DNA of 5,518 nt from Bacteroidota bacterium (GCA_003453835.1 DMMN01000025.1:4098-9615); one strand, 5' to 3'. Shown: positions 1 through 5,492, numbered from the stretch's first letter. Translations and numbers: made by a program. Notes: a model not told the origin generated them from the letters alone.

Positions 1-1
1 G

Positions 2-412
2 GTCGTGGCAGCGAACTATTCTCACAACACGAAGGGAGTTGAGGATTCATCGGTTGTGTTCCTTCGGACAAAGAACGGCTCATCGTTGTCGATCGAATCG
101 AGTTGGTCATTTGAATCGAATCAAGACTTCTTCTACTGCGACTGCTTCGGAACGGACGGCAGTGGCTCGCTCAACCCGTTTCGGATCTTGAAGCGAATGC
201 ACGGGAATCTTGTCAACGTCACGCCGGTCTCACACGAGACTCCTCAAACACTCTACTGGAAGTCGTACGACAACGAGTTGAAGCATTGGATCGGCGCGCT
301 CCGAGGCCTCCATCCGGTCATCTCAACGGGCGAAGAAGCGGTACATCGCATGAAGATCGTCGATGCGATCTACAAATCGGCCAGAAATGGAAAGAGTGTA
401 ACGATCAAGTAG
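2..412 (+). CDS. Gfo/Idh/MocA-family oxidoreductase, C-terminal part (5' truncated by window)
   Basis: The reading frame is open to the first base of the window, so the true start and the N-terminal NAD(P)-binding Rossmann domain lie outside. About 136 residues remain. They look like the C-terminal alpha/beta substrate domain of Gfo/Idh/MocA oxidoreductases: a beta-strand pattern (VVFLRTKNGSSLSIESSW), a G-T-D-G-S-G-S-L-N-P turn followed by a helix, and the typical end in which a helix with ISTGEEAVHRMKIVDAIYKSA precedes the final strand GKSVTI. The GTG at position 5 is an internal valine, not a start. Members are soluble NAD(P)-dependent dehydrogenases of sugars, inositols and related polyols; the substrate cannot be read from this fragment. 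It ends 35 nt before the SAM hydrolase gene and may belong to the same transcript. The family is fairly certain, the specific function unknown. Confidence 0.85.
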   Translation, partial: VVAANYSHNTKGVEDSSVVFLRTKNGSSLSIESSWSFESNQDFFYCDCFGTDGSGSLNPFRILKRMHGNLVNVTPVSHETPQTLYWKSYDNELKHWIGALRGLHPVISTGEEAVHRMKIVDAIYKSARNGKSVTIK

Positions 413-447
413 TTGCTCGCATCCGGACGCACCCGCTCCAACGCCCC

Positions 448-1251
448 ATGAGGAACACACCTCCTATCGTTGCACTTCTGACAGACTTCGGCTTGAGTGA
501 CCACTATGTCGGGACAATGAAAGCCGTGATGCTCGCCATCAATCCCGGCTTACGGATCGTCGACATCTCGCACGAGGTCGCGCCGCAGGATGTTCAACAA
601 GCCGCATACCTTCTCTGGGCATCCTACAAGTATTTTCCGAAAGGATCCATCCTCGTCGGCATCGTAGATCCGGGTGTGGGAAGCCCACGAAATATCCTTG
701 CGGTGCGAATCCGACACTGCACCTTCCTCGCCCCGGACAATGGACTGCTCGATCTCGTGATTTCGGAGGAGGCGGTTCTGCAATCGATCGTCGTTGAGTT
801 GGAGAAGCCGGGAATTCGCTCGTTAGTGCTTCCAGAGATCTCCAGAACATTCCACGGTCGAGACATCTATGGGCCCCTTGCGGCCCAGCTCTCCATGAAA
901 ACGCCATTAGCCAGACTGGGCAGGAACGTTGAAAGTCGCCCATTACCTCCCCGGTTCGTGAGTCGTAGGGCTCCGAGTGTACCTCCGAGCATCCTCCATA
1001 TCGATCGGTTCGGCAATCTCGTTACGAACATCAAGAGCGATGCCGAGTCTCTCGTTGATCGAAGGATGAGAGGTTTGATTGTCAACCGGAGGAGGGTGAC
1101 AACGTGGATCGATGACTACGAATCGGCTCCGCCGAACAGGGCTTGCCTCATAGTCGGCAGCAGCGGGCTTGTCGAGATAGTCGTCAGGAATGGCAGCGCG
1201 GCCCGGTTGCTGAACGCTCACAAGAGCACTCTGCTACGGACCATTTCGTGA
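448..1251 (+). CDS. SAM hydrolase / SAM hydroxide adenosyltransferase (DUF62 family)
   Basis: Predicted 267-aa soluble enzyme that splits S-adenosylmethionine with water into adenosine and methionine; it is related to fluorinase and chlorinase. Family signatures run in order: IVALLTDFGLSDHYVGTMKAV (residues 7-27), DISHEVAPQDVQQAAYLL (39-56), IVDPGVGSPR (72-81), FLAPDNGLL (93-101), FHGRDIYGPLAA (135-146), and the C-terminal barrel with DRFGNLVTNI. The Asp-Arg-His set known to activate water in this family is present as D74, R81 and H136. Length matches the family. ATG 448 is chosen because homology begins almost at once after it. The frame is open further upstream to 286, but that part overlaps the preceding gene and looks non-coding. 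No clear Shine-Dalgarno sequence precedes 448, so coupling to the upstream gene is possible. The stop overlaps the ribD start (TGATG). The physiological role of these hydrolases is poorly understood. Confidence 0.93.
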   Translation: MRNTPPIVALLTDFGLSDHYVGTMKAVMLAINPGLRIVDISHEVAPQDVQQAAYLLWASYKYFPKGSILVGIVDPGVGSPRNILAVRIRHCTFLAPDNGLLDLVISEEAVLQSIVVELEKPGIRSLVLPEISRTFHGRDIYGPLAAQLSMKTPLARLGRNVESRPLPPRFVSRRAPSVPPSILHIDRFGNLVTNIKSDAESLVDRRMRGLIVNRRRVTTWIDDYESAPPNRACLIVGSSGLVEIVVRNGSAARLLNAHKSTLLRTIS

Positions 1252-2354
1252 TGAAGCGTTCGATGCCGACAGATGAAGAGTTCATGAAAAGATGCCTAGA
1301 GCTGGCAGTGAGGGGATCCGGCTTCGTGAGCCCGAATCCGATGGTGGGATGTGTCATCGTGAAGGGAGGCAAGATCGTCGGGGAAGGTTTTCATAAGAAG
1401 TTCGGCGGTCCTCACGCCGAAGTGAACGCGCTTCGCGAGGCCCGCGCGAAGTCACGCGGAGCGACGCTGTACGTCAATCTTGAGCCATGTGTCCATCACG
1501 GAAAGACCCCACCGTGCCTTCAGACCATCATCGCTACCGGCATCCGGAAAGTCATTGCCGCATCGCAAGATCCAAATCCTCTTGTCGCCGGAAGGGGATT
1601 TGCCGAGCTTCGCAAAGCAGGCATCGAGGTTCAGGTCGGAGTTCGTCGCCGGGAGGCGGAGGCGCTCAACGAAAGATTCTTCACCTTCATGCGATCACGA
1701 TTGCCCTTCGTTGGACTAAAGCTCGCCCAGACGATTGATGGATACATAGCCGATGCGCGAGGTAATTCGAAATGGATAACGTCTCCGGAGGCGAGGAAAG
1801 AAGCTCACAGAATCCGGTCGGAATACGACGCAATCCTCGTCGGGGCCAATACGGTGCTTCGTGACGATCCAAAACTCACAGTTCGATTCTCGGCCGGCAA
1901 AAATCCGCTTCGAGTCGTTCTTGATGGCCGCCTGCGTGTCTCGGCCACAGCGAGTGTCTTCCGAACGAAAGCAGCACGCACGGTTCTTGTGACATCCAGG
2001 GAAGGGGCGAAAAAGAACAAACGAACCGTCGACAAGCTCGCGAAGCAAGGCGTGTCTGTGCTTGCCATAGGGACTGACGACACGATTAAACCGAAGGAAA
2101 TCCTCCTTGCTCTCGCCTCGCTTGGGATCTCATCGGTCCTGCTCGAAGGGGGCGGCGCAACGTCGAGTCTGTTCGTGGAAGCACGTCTGGTTGACAAGCT
2201 CCACATTTTTGTGGCCCCCAAAATCCTTGGCGGCGGCATTGCTTCACTTCAGTTTTCTGCGCCGCCGTCGCTTGCCAAGGCAATCAGGCTCAGCAAGATA
2301 TCGGCAAAAGCGGTTGGCAAAGACTTCCTCATCGAGAGTGCAGTCGAAAAATGA
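1251..2354 (+). CDS. ribD: Bifunctional diaminohydroxyphosphoribosylaminopyrimidine deaminase / 5-amino-6-(5-phosphoribosylamino)uracil reductase
   Basis: Predicted 367 aa, the usual RibD length. It catalyses the second and third steps of riboflavin synthesis after GTP cyclohydrolase II: deamination of the pyrimidine, then NADPH-dependent reduction of the ribosyl group. The N-terminal cytidine-deaminase-like domain (about 8-147) shows SPNPMVGCVIV (27-37), the zinc and catalytic motif HAE (H55, E57) and the second zinc motif with C80 and C89 (LEPCVHHGKTPPC). The C-terminal reductase domain (about 151-367) has LKLAQTIDG (156-164), WITSPEAR, a YDAILVGANTVLRDDPKLTVR stretch, the LLEGGG loop and VDKLHIFVAPKILGGG near the end. 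ATG 1251 overlaps the SAM hydrolase stop by one base, and the first deaminase helix starts about ten residues later; ATG 1263 is a less likely alternative. The frame is open upstream to 1143, but that lies inside the preceding gene. Its stop overlaps the next gene by 4 nt. Confidence 0.97.
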   Translation: MKRSMPTDEEFMKRCLELAVRGSGFVSPNPMVGCVIVKGGKIVGEGFHKKFGGPHAEVNALREARAKSRGATLYVNLEPCVHHGKTPPCLQTIIATGIRKVIAASQDPNPLVAGRGFAELRKAGIEVQVGVRRREAEALNERFFTFMRSRLPFVGLKLAQTIDGYIADARGNSKWITSPEARKEAHRIRSEYDAILVGANTVLRDDPKLTVRFSAGKNPLRVVLDGRLRVSATASVFRTKAARTVLVTSREGAKKNKRTVDKLAKQGVSVLAIGTDDTIKPKEILLALASLGISSVLLEGGGATSSLFVEARLVDKLHIFVAPKILGGGIASLQFSAPPSLAKAIRLSKISAKAVGKDFLIESAVEK

Positions 2355-3235
2355 AGCTCTTGATTTTCTTCCTCCTTATGACTGTACCAAGTGCCGGACT
2401 TACACAAACTTTTACGGACCTCAAGCGATCAATCGATGCGGAATTCCGCAAGGTGGAAGGCGTCTTCGGCCTCGCATTCTTTAATCTTCGAACGGGTGAA
2501 ATGCTTCTCATCAACGAGAGAGAGATGTTTCATGCTGCGAGCACCATGAAGACGCCCGTCATGATCGAGATATTCAAATGGGTGAAGGAAGGCAGACTCA
2601 GCCTCGGCGACAGCATAGAAGTGAAGAACGAATTCAGAAGCATCGTCGACGGTTCGTCCTATCAGCTCGATCTTTCGGATGATAGCGACGATTCAATGTA
2701 CCGACGGATTGGCGGCAAGGCGACGATTCGAGAGCTGATGTACCAGATGATCACCGTCAGCAGCAACCTTGCCACGAACATTCTCATCGATCTTGTCGAT
2801 GCGAAGAATGTCTCTGCCACCATGCGCTCAATGGGCGCAGTGAACATTCGAGTTCTCCGAGGTGTTGAGGACGGCCAGGCGTTCCGAAAAGGATTGAACA
2901 ATACGACGGACGCATATGATCAGATGCTCATTCTACGGGCAATCGCAGAAGGCAGGGCGGTCGATTCAGCGTCGTCGAAAGCAATGATCGATATTTTGTT
3001 CGAACAGAAATTCAACGACCTGATTCCGGCACTCCTTCCGAAAAACGTCAGAGTTGCCCACAAGACCGGAAGCATCACGGGAGTCGAGCACGATTGCGGC
3101 GTCGTATTCCTTGCGGATGGTCGGAGATACGTACTCGTCATTCTCTCCAAGGAACTGAAGGACGTCAAAGGCGGGAAGGACGTGATCGCCCGGGTGTCGA
3201 AGATGATTTATGATATCGTCGAGAGGAGTCATTAG
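2351..3235 (+). CDS. Exported class A beta-lactamase-like serine hydrolase
   Basis: Predicted 294 aa. An N-terminal signal peptide is evident: basic K2, a hydrophobic run at 3-12, and a likely cleavage site near residues 15-19, so it should act in the periplasm or at the cell surface. The penicillin-recognising fold motifs appear in order: S64-T-M-K67 (nucleophile and general base), S137-S-N139 in place of the SDN loop, E173 within an omega-loop-like segment (RGVEDGQAF then GLNNTT), and K238-T-G240-S. This matches the enzyme family catalogued as Beta-lactamase2. The E-x-x-L-N spacing of true class A beta-lactamases is not kept, and SDN has become SSN. A role as a beta-lactamase, D-Ala-D-Ala peptidase or esterase therefore cannot be separated from sequence alone. 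The start codon overlaps the ribD stop (ATGA), which suggests translational coupling. A link to riboflavin synthesis is not obvious. Confidence 0.88.
   Translation: MKLLIFFLLMTVPSAGLTQTFTDLKRSIDAEFRKVEGVFGLAFFNLRTGEMLLINEREMFHAASTMKTPVMIEIFKWVKEGRLSLGDSIEVKNEFRSIVDGSSYQLDLSDDSDDSMYRRIGGKATIRELMYQMITVSSNLATNILIDLVDAKNVSATMRSMGAVNIRVLRGVEDGQAFRKGLNNTTDAYDQMLILRAIAEGRAVDSASSKAMIDILFEQKFNDLIPALLPKNVRVAHKTGSITGVEHDCGVVFLADGRRYVLVILSKELKDVKGGKDVIARVSKMIYDIVERSH
3221..3228 (+). promoter_or_regulatory. Ribosome binding site of ribE
   Basis: GAGAGGAG contains AGGAG and sits 11 nt before ATG 3240. It lies inside the last codons of the preceding hydrolase gene. It supports ATG 3240 over the in-frame ATG at 3210, which is upstream of the site and would add ten residues unlike other riboflavin synthases. 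Confidence 0.7.
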
Positions 3236-3239
3236 CGCG

Positions 3240-3836
3240 ATGTTTACCGGACTGGTAGAAGAGATCGGCACCGTTGATCGGTTGAAGGAAGAAGGCGGGA
3301 GTGTGATCATGACGGTGCGGGCCAGGAAAACTTCCCGCAATCTGAAGATCAATGAAAGCGTTGCCGTCAATGGGGTGTGCCTTACCGTCATTCGCTGGAC
3401 CCGGGGCAAGTTTCAGGTGCAGGCTGTTGAGGAAACCCTTCGTAAGACCAACCTTGGGAAACTCAACGAAGAAGATCCGGTCAACCTCGAGCGAGCATTG
3501 CTGCCGGGCGAGCGACTTGGCGGGCACTTTGTTTTGGGGCACGTTGACGGCGTAGCCCGGGTCACCAAAATCCAACCGCGCAAGAGCAGTTGGATGGTCT
3601 GGTTCGCGATTCCAAAACGTCTCGCCCGATACCTCATCCCCGTCGGCTCGGTTGCGATTGACGGTGTCAGCCTGACGGTTGCATCAATCAAGGGAAGGGA
3701 GTTTGGAGTCTCGATCATCCCCCATACGATGGACGTGACAACGTTCAAGTTTCTTAAGGTGGGGGACGAAGTGAATGTAGAATGTGATATGCTGGGAAAG
3801 TACGTTGAACGACTCATGCGGGCACACGGAAGGTGA
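3240..3836 (+). CDS. ribE: Riboflavin synthase, alpha chain
   Basis: Predicted 198 aa, slightly short of the roughly 200-215 aa usual for the family but complete. It dismutates two 6,7-dimethyl-8-ribityllumazine molecules into riboflavin and a pyrimidinedione, the last step of the pathway, as a soluble homotrimer. The protein opens with the hallmark MFTGLVEEIG. It consists of two tandem lumazine-binding beta-barrel repeats: the first with NGVCLTV (44-50), whose C47 is the conserved cysteine, the second opening with GGHFVLGHVDG (94-104) and containing the matching IDGVSLTVASI from residue 140. It ends with NVECDMLGKYVERL, typical of the trimerisation helix. The start is fixed by the MFTGLVE motif and by the AGGAG site upstream. 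It begins 4 nt after the hydrolase stop and ends 3 nt before the next start. Also called ribC in E. coli. Confidence 0.97.
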   Translation: MFTGLVEEIGTVDRLKEEGGSVIMTVRARKTSRNLKINESVAVNGVCLTVIRWTRGKFQVQAVEETLRKTNLGKLNEEDPVNLERALLPGERLGGHFVLGHVDGVARVTKIQPRKSSWMVWFAIPKRLARYLIPVGSVAIDGVSLTVASIKGREFGVSIIPHTMDVTTFKFLKVGDEVNVECDMLGKYVERLMRAHGR

Positions 3837-3839
3837 TCG

Positions 3840-4583
3840 ATGGGCAGGCGGATTATCTACAGAATCGAAGATCGGCCGGAGAATGTTGTTGAGGAGTACC
3901 GGTGGGATGAAGTCAAGCGCCTGCAGCACTGGTACGATTCCGAGTTCACGTGGACGGCGGGGAGACTGGGATTCAAGCGATACGTCGTCTTCCCTAACAC
4001 GAATGAGTTTGGAGGTCTTGATGTCTCTCTCTGGAAGATCATCGCCAAAAGACACCAGTCGCTTGTCGAGGAAGGATTGTCCGAACTCGAGGTAGTCAAT
4101 CAACTGGAGCGCGAGAAGCTTGTCGTTGTGAAGTGGGGTGGGTACTTCGATGACAGCCTGGCAAGCGGATTCACCCGAGTTGCCGACAACGAGTGGAATG
4201 CGTTTCTCGTTTGCGATTTTCTCTTGAAGGCGTCGACGCTCTGTCCGAATGCCACCATCAACCTATCGGATGAGGGGAAGTTCATCAAGACCGGTTCCGT
4301 GCGACTTCGAAATGGGAAGGCCCTTCTTTTCCGGAGCGAGTTGGCTCAAGGGATCGATCCCTCAGCTCGCTGTTTTTCCATCGTTGACCCGCAGAAATAC
4401 GACGGCCATCCGGAGTTCAGAAACTTCGTTCCGGAATTCAACAGGCTGGAGAAAAAGAAAAAGAGGGAAGTTCTTCGAAACTGGAATTGGCTTGGATATG
4501 GGGATGGATATGATGTAGGCGGGGACGATAAAAGGGGCTTCGATCTCAATGCCAAGGTCCGAGAGTTTGTGGTATTTGAATAG
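3840..4583 (+). CDS. Uncharacterised 247-aa protein at the end of the rib operon
   Basis: I do not recognise the family. The gene starts 3 nt after the ribE stop. GGAAGGTGAT (3828-3837) lies 2 nt before ATG 3840, with its AAGGTG core about 5-6 nt away, so translation is well supported. Codon usage looks like that of its neighbours. The product has no signal peptide and no membrane segment. It is rich in tryptophan and other aromatics (W22, W31, W38, W65, W99, W119, W215, W217) and in charged residues. A helical stretch around 66-94 is followed by VVVKWGGYFDD (95-105), then a mixed strand pattern, a lysine run (205-208) and a glycine/aspartate-rich segment (219-233: LGYGDGYDVGGDDKR fragment region). 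The last strand VREFVVFE closes the protein. Three cysteines (125, 135, 178) form no metal motif. The tight spacing suggests it is expressed with the riboflavin genes, but no role can be assigned. Confidence 0.85.
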   Translation: MGRRIIYRIEDRPENVVEEYRWDEVKRLQHWYDSEFTWTAGRLGFKRYVVFPNTNEFGGLDVSLWKIIAKRHQSLVEEGLSELEVVNQLEREKLVVVKWGGYFDDSLASGFTRVADNEWNAFLVCDFLLKASTLCPNATINLSDEGKFIKTGSVRLRNGKALLFRSELAQGIDPSARCFSIVDPQKYDGHPEFRNFVPEFNRLEKKKKREVLRNWNWLGYGDGYDVGGDDKRGFDLNAKVREFVVFE

Positions 4584-4632
4584 TCGCTCTTGGGATACGA
4601 TCAAGCCGAGAGAAGATTCATAAGAATAGTCC

Positions 4633-4661
4633 TTGCTTTTCTACCAACGCCTGGATATATT
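4633..4661 (+). promoter_or_regulatory. Possible sigma70-like promoter upstream of secG
   Basis: TTGCTT (4633-4638) and TATATT (4656-4661) are separated by 17 nt, a good match to -35 and -10 hexamers. Transcription would begin near 4668, just at the 5' arm of the terminator hairpin described next, so the secG leader RNA would start with that hairpin. Both hexamers are short matches in an AT-rich intergenic stretch, and the sigma-factor preference of this organism is unknown. Confidence 0.4.
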
Positions 4662-4677
4662 GGGGCCGAACCCCAAT
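4659..4677 (+). other. Hairpin competing with the terminator
   Basis: ATTGGGG (4659-4665) is the perfect reverse complement of CCCCAAT (4671-4677), with a 5-nt loop CCGAA. The 3' arm is the same CCCCAAT that forms the 5' arm of the terminator stem at 4669-4690, so the two structures exclude each other. This is the layout of an antiterminator/terminator pair, though no ligand-binding domain is apparent. Confidence 0.5.
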
Positions 4678-4693
4678 AGAAATTGGGGTTTTT
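4669..4693 (+). terminator. Intrinsic terminator between the rib operon and secG
   Basis: AACCCCAAT (4669-4677) and ATTGGGGTT (4682-4690) form a perfect 9-bp stem with loop AGAA. The stem runs into a T tract (4689-4693). It lies 86-110 nt after the last gene of the upstream operon and 26 nt before the secG start, so it most simply ends rib operon transcripts. It could also attenuate secG if transcription comes from upstream. Confidence 0.7.
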
Positions 4694-4718
4694 GCATCTC
4701 AGAAAGGGCAAGATTCTT

Positions 4719-5057
4719 ATGTACACGTTCTTCATTATCCTCGAAATCATCGTTGGGATTCTTCTCACGATTGTGGTCCTCATGCAGGCAAGCAAGGGTG
4801 GCGGACTCGCCGGTACGTTGGGGGGGAGCGCGCTCGGGATGACGTTTGGAGTTCGCCGCACTTCCGACTTCCTGACGAAGACCACGACCATTCTGGCTAC
4901 GCTATTCATGGTTCTCGCCTTGTTCATCAATCTGGTCGTTTTGCCGCGGGGAGGAAAGGACGAACAGAGCCTGATTCAATCATCACCGCAACCAACGTCA
5001 CTTCCTCCGGCAGCGCAGCCGTCGCAGCCTGCCGCGACGCCGCCAGCAAACAAGTAG
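4719..5057 (+). CDS. secG: Preprotein translocase subunit SecG
   Basis: Predicted 112-aa inner-membrane protein, part of the SecYEG channel, where it assists SecA-driven export. Two membrane helices are clear: residues 3-22 (TFFIILEIIVGILLTIVVLM) and 56-75 (TTILATLFMVLALFINLVVL). Between them is the family signature: Q23-A-S-K-G-G-G-L, then a glycine-rich loop GGSALGMTFG (35-44) and RRTSDFLTKTT. The tail (76-112) is hydrophilic and rich in Pro, Gln, Ser and Ala, which is common in SecG and not conserved. ATG 4719 is preferred because AAAGGG (4703-4708) precedes it by 10 nt and the first helix starts immediately. The in-frame ATG at 4683 would place 12 extra residues over the terminator hairpin. 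The tRNA-Lys gene follows after 11 nt. Confidence 0.95.
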   Translation: MYTFFIILEIIVGILLTIVVLMQASKGGGLAGTLGGSALGMTFGVRRTSDFLTKTTTILATLFMVLALFINLVVLPRGGKDEQSLIQSSPQPTSLPPAAQPSQPAATPPANK

Positions 5058-5068
5058 TCCGACGTTCT

Positions 5069-5141
5069 GCACCCATGGCTCAATTGGTAGAGCAACTGAC
5101 TCTTAATCAGTGGGTTCCAGGTTCGAGTCCTGGTGGGTGCA
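5069..5141 (+). tRNA. tRNA-Lys (anticodon CTT)
   Basis: A full cloverleaf folds by eye. The acceptor stem GCACCCA/TGGGTGC pairs 7 of 7. The D stem is GCTC/GAGC with loop AATTGGTA. The anticodon stem ACTGA/TCAGT closes loop CTCTTAA with anticodon CTT at 5102-5104. The variable region is five bases (GGGTT), and the T stem CCAGG/CCTGG holds TTCGAGT. The discriminator base is A5141. The next bases are CAA, so the CCA end is not encoded. It reads AAG codons. With only 11 nt after secG it is probably made from the same transcript and cut out. Confidence 0.97.
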
Positions 5142-5142
5142 C

Positions 5143-5184
5143 AAGCGGCGAGGAGGGAAGCAATGCTTCCTGAACTCGCCGCTT
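5143..5184 (+). terminator. Large hairpin directly after tRNA-Lys, possible terminator or processing signal
   Basis: AAGCGGCGAG (5143-5152) pairs perfectly with CTCGCCGCTT (5175-5184). Inside, GGAAGC (5156-5161) pairs with GCTTCC (5165-5170) around a 3-base loop, separated from the outer stem by a small internal loop (GAG/TGAA, allowing one more pair offset). That gives 16 base pairs starting two bases past the tRNA 3' end. There is no T tract after it (CCGCATG follows), so classic intrinsic termination is uncertain. It may instead protect or shape the 3' end for tRNA processing. Confidence 0.5.
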
Positions 5185-5278
5185 CCGCATGATTGCAGGA
5201 TGAAGATAGTCCAGCCTTCGCCGGCGCTTTTGGACGGAGGTGGGAACTCGAGAGCGTCTTCGGATTACAGAGCCGCAG
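5185..5278. other. Intergenic stretch with no recognisable gene
   Basis: No protein-coding gene, tRNA cloverleaf or strong hairpin is visible here. The only notable point is CTTCGG at 5258-5263, which is complementary to CCGAAG (5280-5285) at the start of the first repeat unit and could form a 6-bp stem with it across a 16-nt loop. Confidence 0.4.
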
Positions 5279-5385
5279 GCCGAAGTGGCGGAACTGGTAA
5301 ACGCGTCCCGAAACTCTCGCAGAATGACCTGGGATGAGTTTCGGGATAAACTGGACTCAAAACCGTTACGCTTGATATTCTTAAC
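5279..5385 (+). pseudogene. tRNA-Leu(CAA)-like gene fragment, unit 1, with 45-nt insertion
   Basis: Bases 5279-5305 match the 5' part of a bacterial tRNA-Leu: acceptor strand GCCGAAG, TG, then a D arm with GCG/CGC stem around a loop containing CTGGTA, and G26. A 45-nt block (5306-5350) follows. Then CTGGACTCAAAA (5351-5362) matches tRNA-Leu positions 27-38 with anticodon CAA (5358-5360). The 3' anticodon strand is damaged: CCGTT follows where something like TCCAG or TCCGA is expected, as if one T were missing. No T arm, no long variable stem and no CTTCGGC acceptor strand follow. It cannot give a normal tRNA unless the 3' half comes from elsewhere, so I call it a degenerate fragment. Confidence 0.55.
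5306..5346 (+). repeat. Inverted repeat (hairpin) inside unit 1
   Basis: TCCCGAAACTC (5306-5316) and GAGTTTCGGGA (5336-5346) are perfect reverse complements, an 11-bp stem closing a 19-base loop. Within the loop TC/GA and CAG/CTG can pair further, leaving a terminal loop AATGAC. The 3' arm also starts a short direct repeat, GGGATGAGTT then GGGATAAACT, 12 bases apart. Confidence 0.85.
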
Positions 5386-5492
5386 GCCGAAGTGGCGGAA
5401 CTGGTAGACGCGTCCCGAAACTCTCGCAGAATGACCTGGGATGAGTTTCGGGATAAACTGGACTCAAATCCGATACGCTTGATATTCTTAAC
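5386..5492 (+). pseudogene. tRNA-Leu(CAA)-like gene fragment, unit 2, with 45-nt insertion
   Basis: Same organisation as the preceding unit: tRNA-Leu 5' segment at 5386-5412, insertion at 5413-5457, anticodon-arm-like segment from 5458 with anticodon CAA at 5465-5467. Here the D loop has the more usual GGTAGA. The anticodon region reads CTGGACTCAAATCCGAT, which restores A-T closing (A5462/T5469, then two G-C pairs) but leaves a 6-base loop instead of 7. The T arm and 3' acceptor strand are absent; the tail runs straight into the next GCCGAAG. Confidence 0.55.
5413..5453 (+). repeat. Inverted repeat (hairpin) inside unit 2
   Basis: Identical to the hairpin of the first unit: arms at 5413-5423 and 5443-5453. 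All 45 bases of the inserted block are the same in both copies, while the three changes between units fall in the tRNA-like parts. Confidence 0.85.

Noticed and set aside
413..447. FMN riboswitch or promoter ahead of the riboflavin genes
   Set aside because: The gap is only 35 nt and shows none of the conserved RFN element sequence; no good hexamer pair either.
539..943. Antisense open frames over the SAM hydrolase, and similar ones over ribD, the hydrolase and ribE
   Set aside because: They mirror well-supported genes on the + strand, have no recognisable domain and look like shadow translations.
1480..1738. Alternate-frame + strand open frames inside ribD
   Set aside because: They overlap the zinc-binding and linker part of a certain gene, and their Arg/Ser-rich composition is typical of out-of-frame translation.
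4683..4718. Upstream in-frame ATG of secG adding 12 residues
   Set aside because: It lies on the terminator stem, has no ribosome binding site of its own, and SecG proteins normally begin right at the first membrane helix.
5241..5285. Circularly permuted tRNA-Leu, with a 3' half (CTTCGG at 5258-5263) upstream of the 5' half at 5279
   Set aside because: The 17 bases before CTTCGG do not form a T arm (only one of five pairs possible, no TTCGA loop), and the final acceptor base is wrong (A instead of C).
5110..5337. Open frame of 75 codons overlapping the tRNA-Lys 3' half and the first repeat unit
   Set aside because: It starts inside a complete tRNA and runs through structured RNA-like sequence; no domain and no ribosome binding site.
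5306..5350. Group I intron of the cyanobacterial tRNA-Leu type
   Set aside because: The block is only 45 nt, lies between D arm and anticodon arm rather than in the anticodon loop, and lacks any visible P, Q, R, S core elements.
5364..5386. Integron attC-like site (GTTACGC and TTCTTAAC near the unit boundary)
   Set aside because: GTTACGC does not meet GTTRRRY, and TCTTAAC does not meet RYYYAAC; no cassette genes and no integrase in the window.
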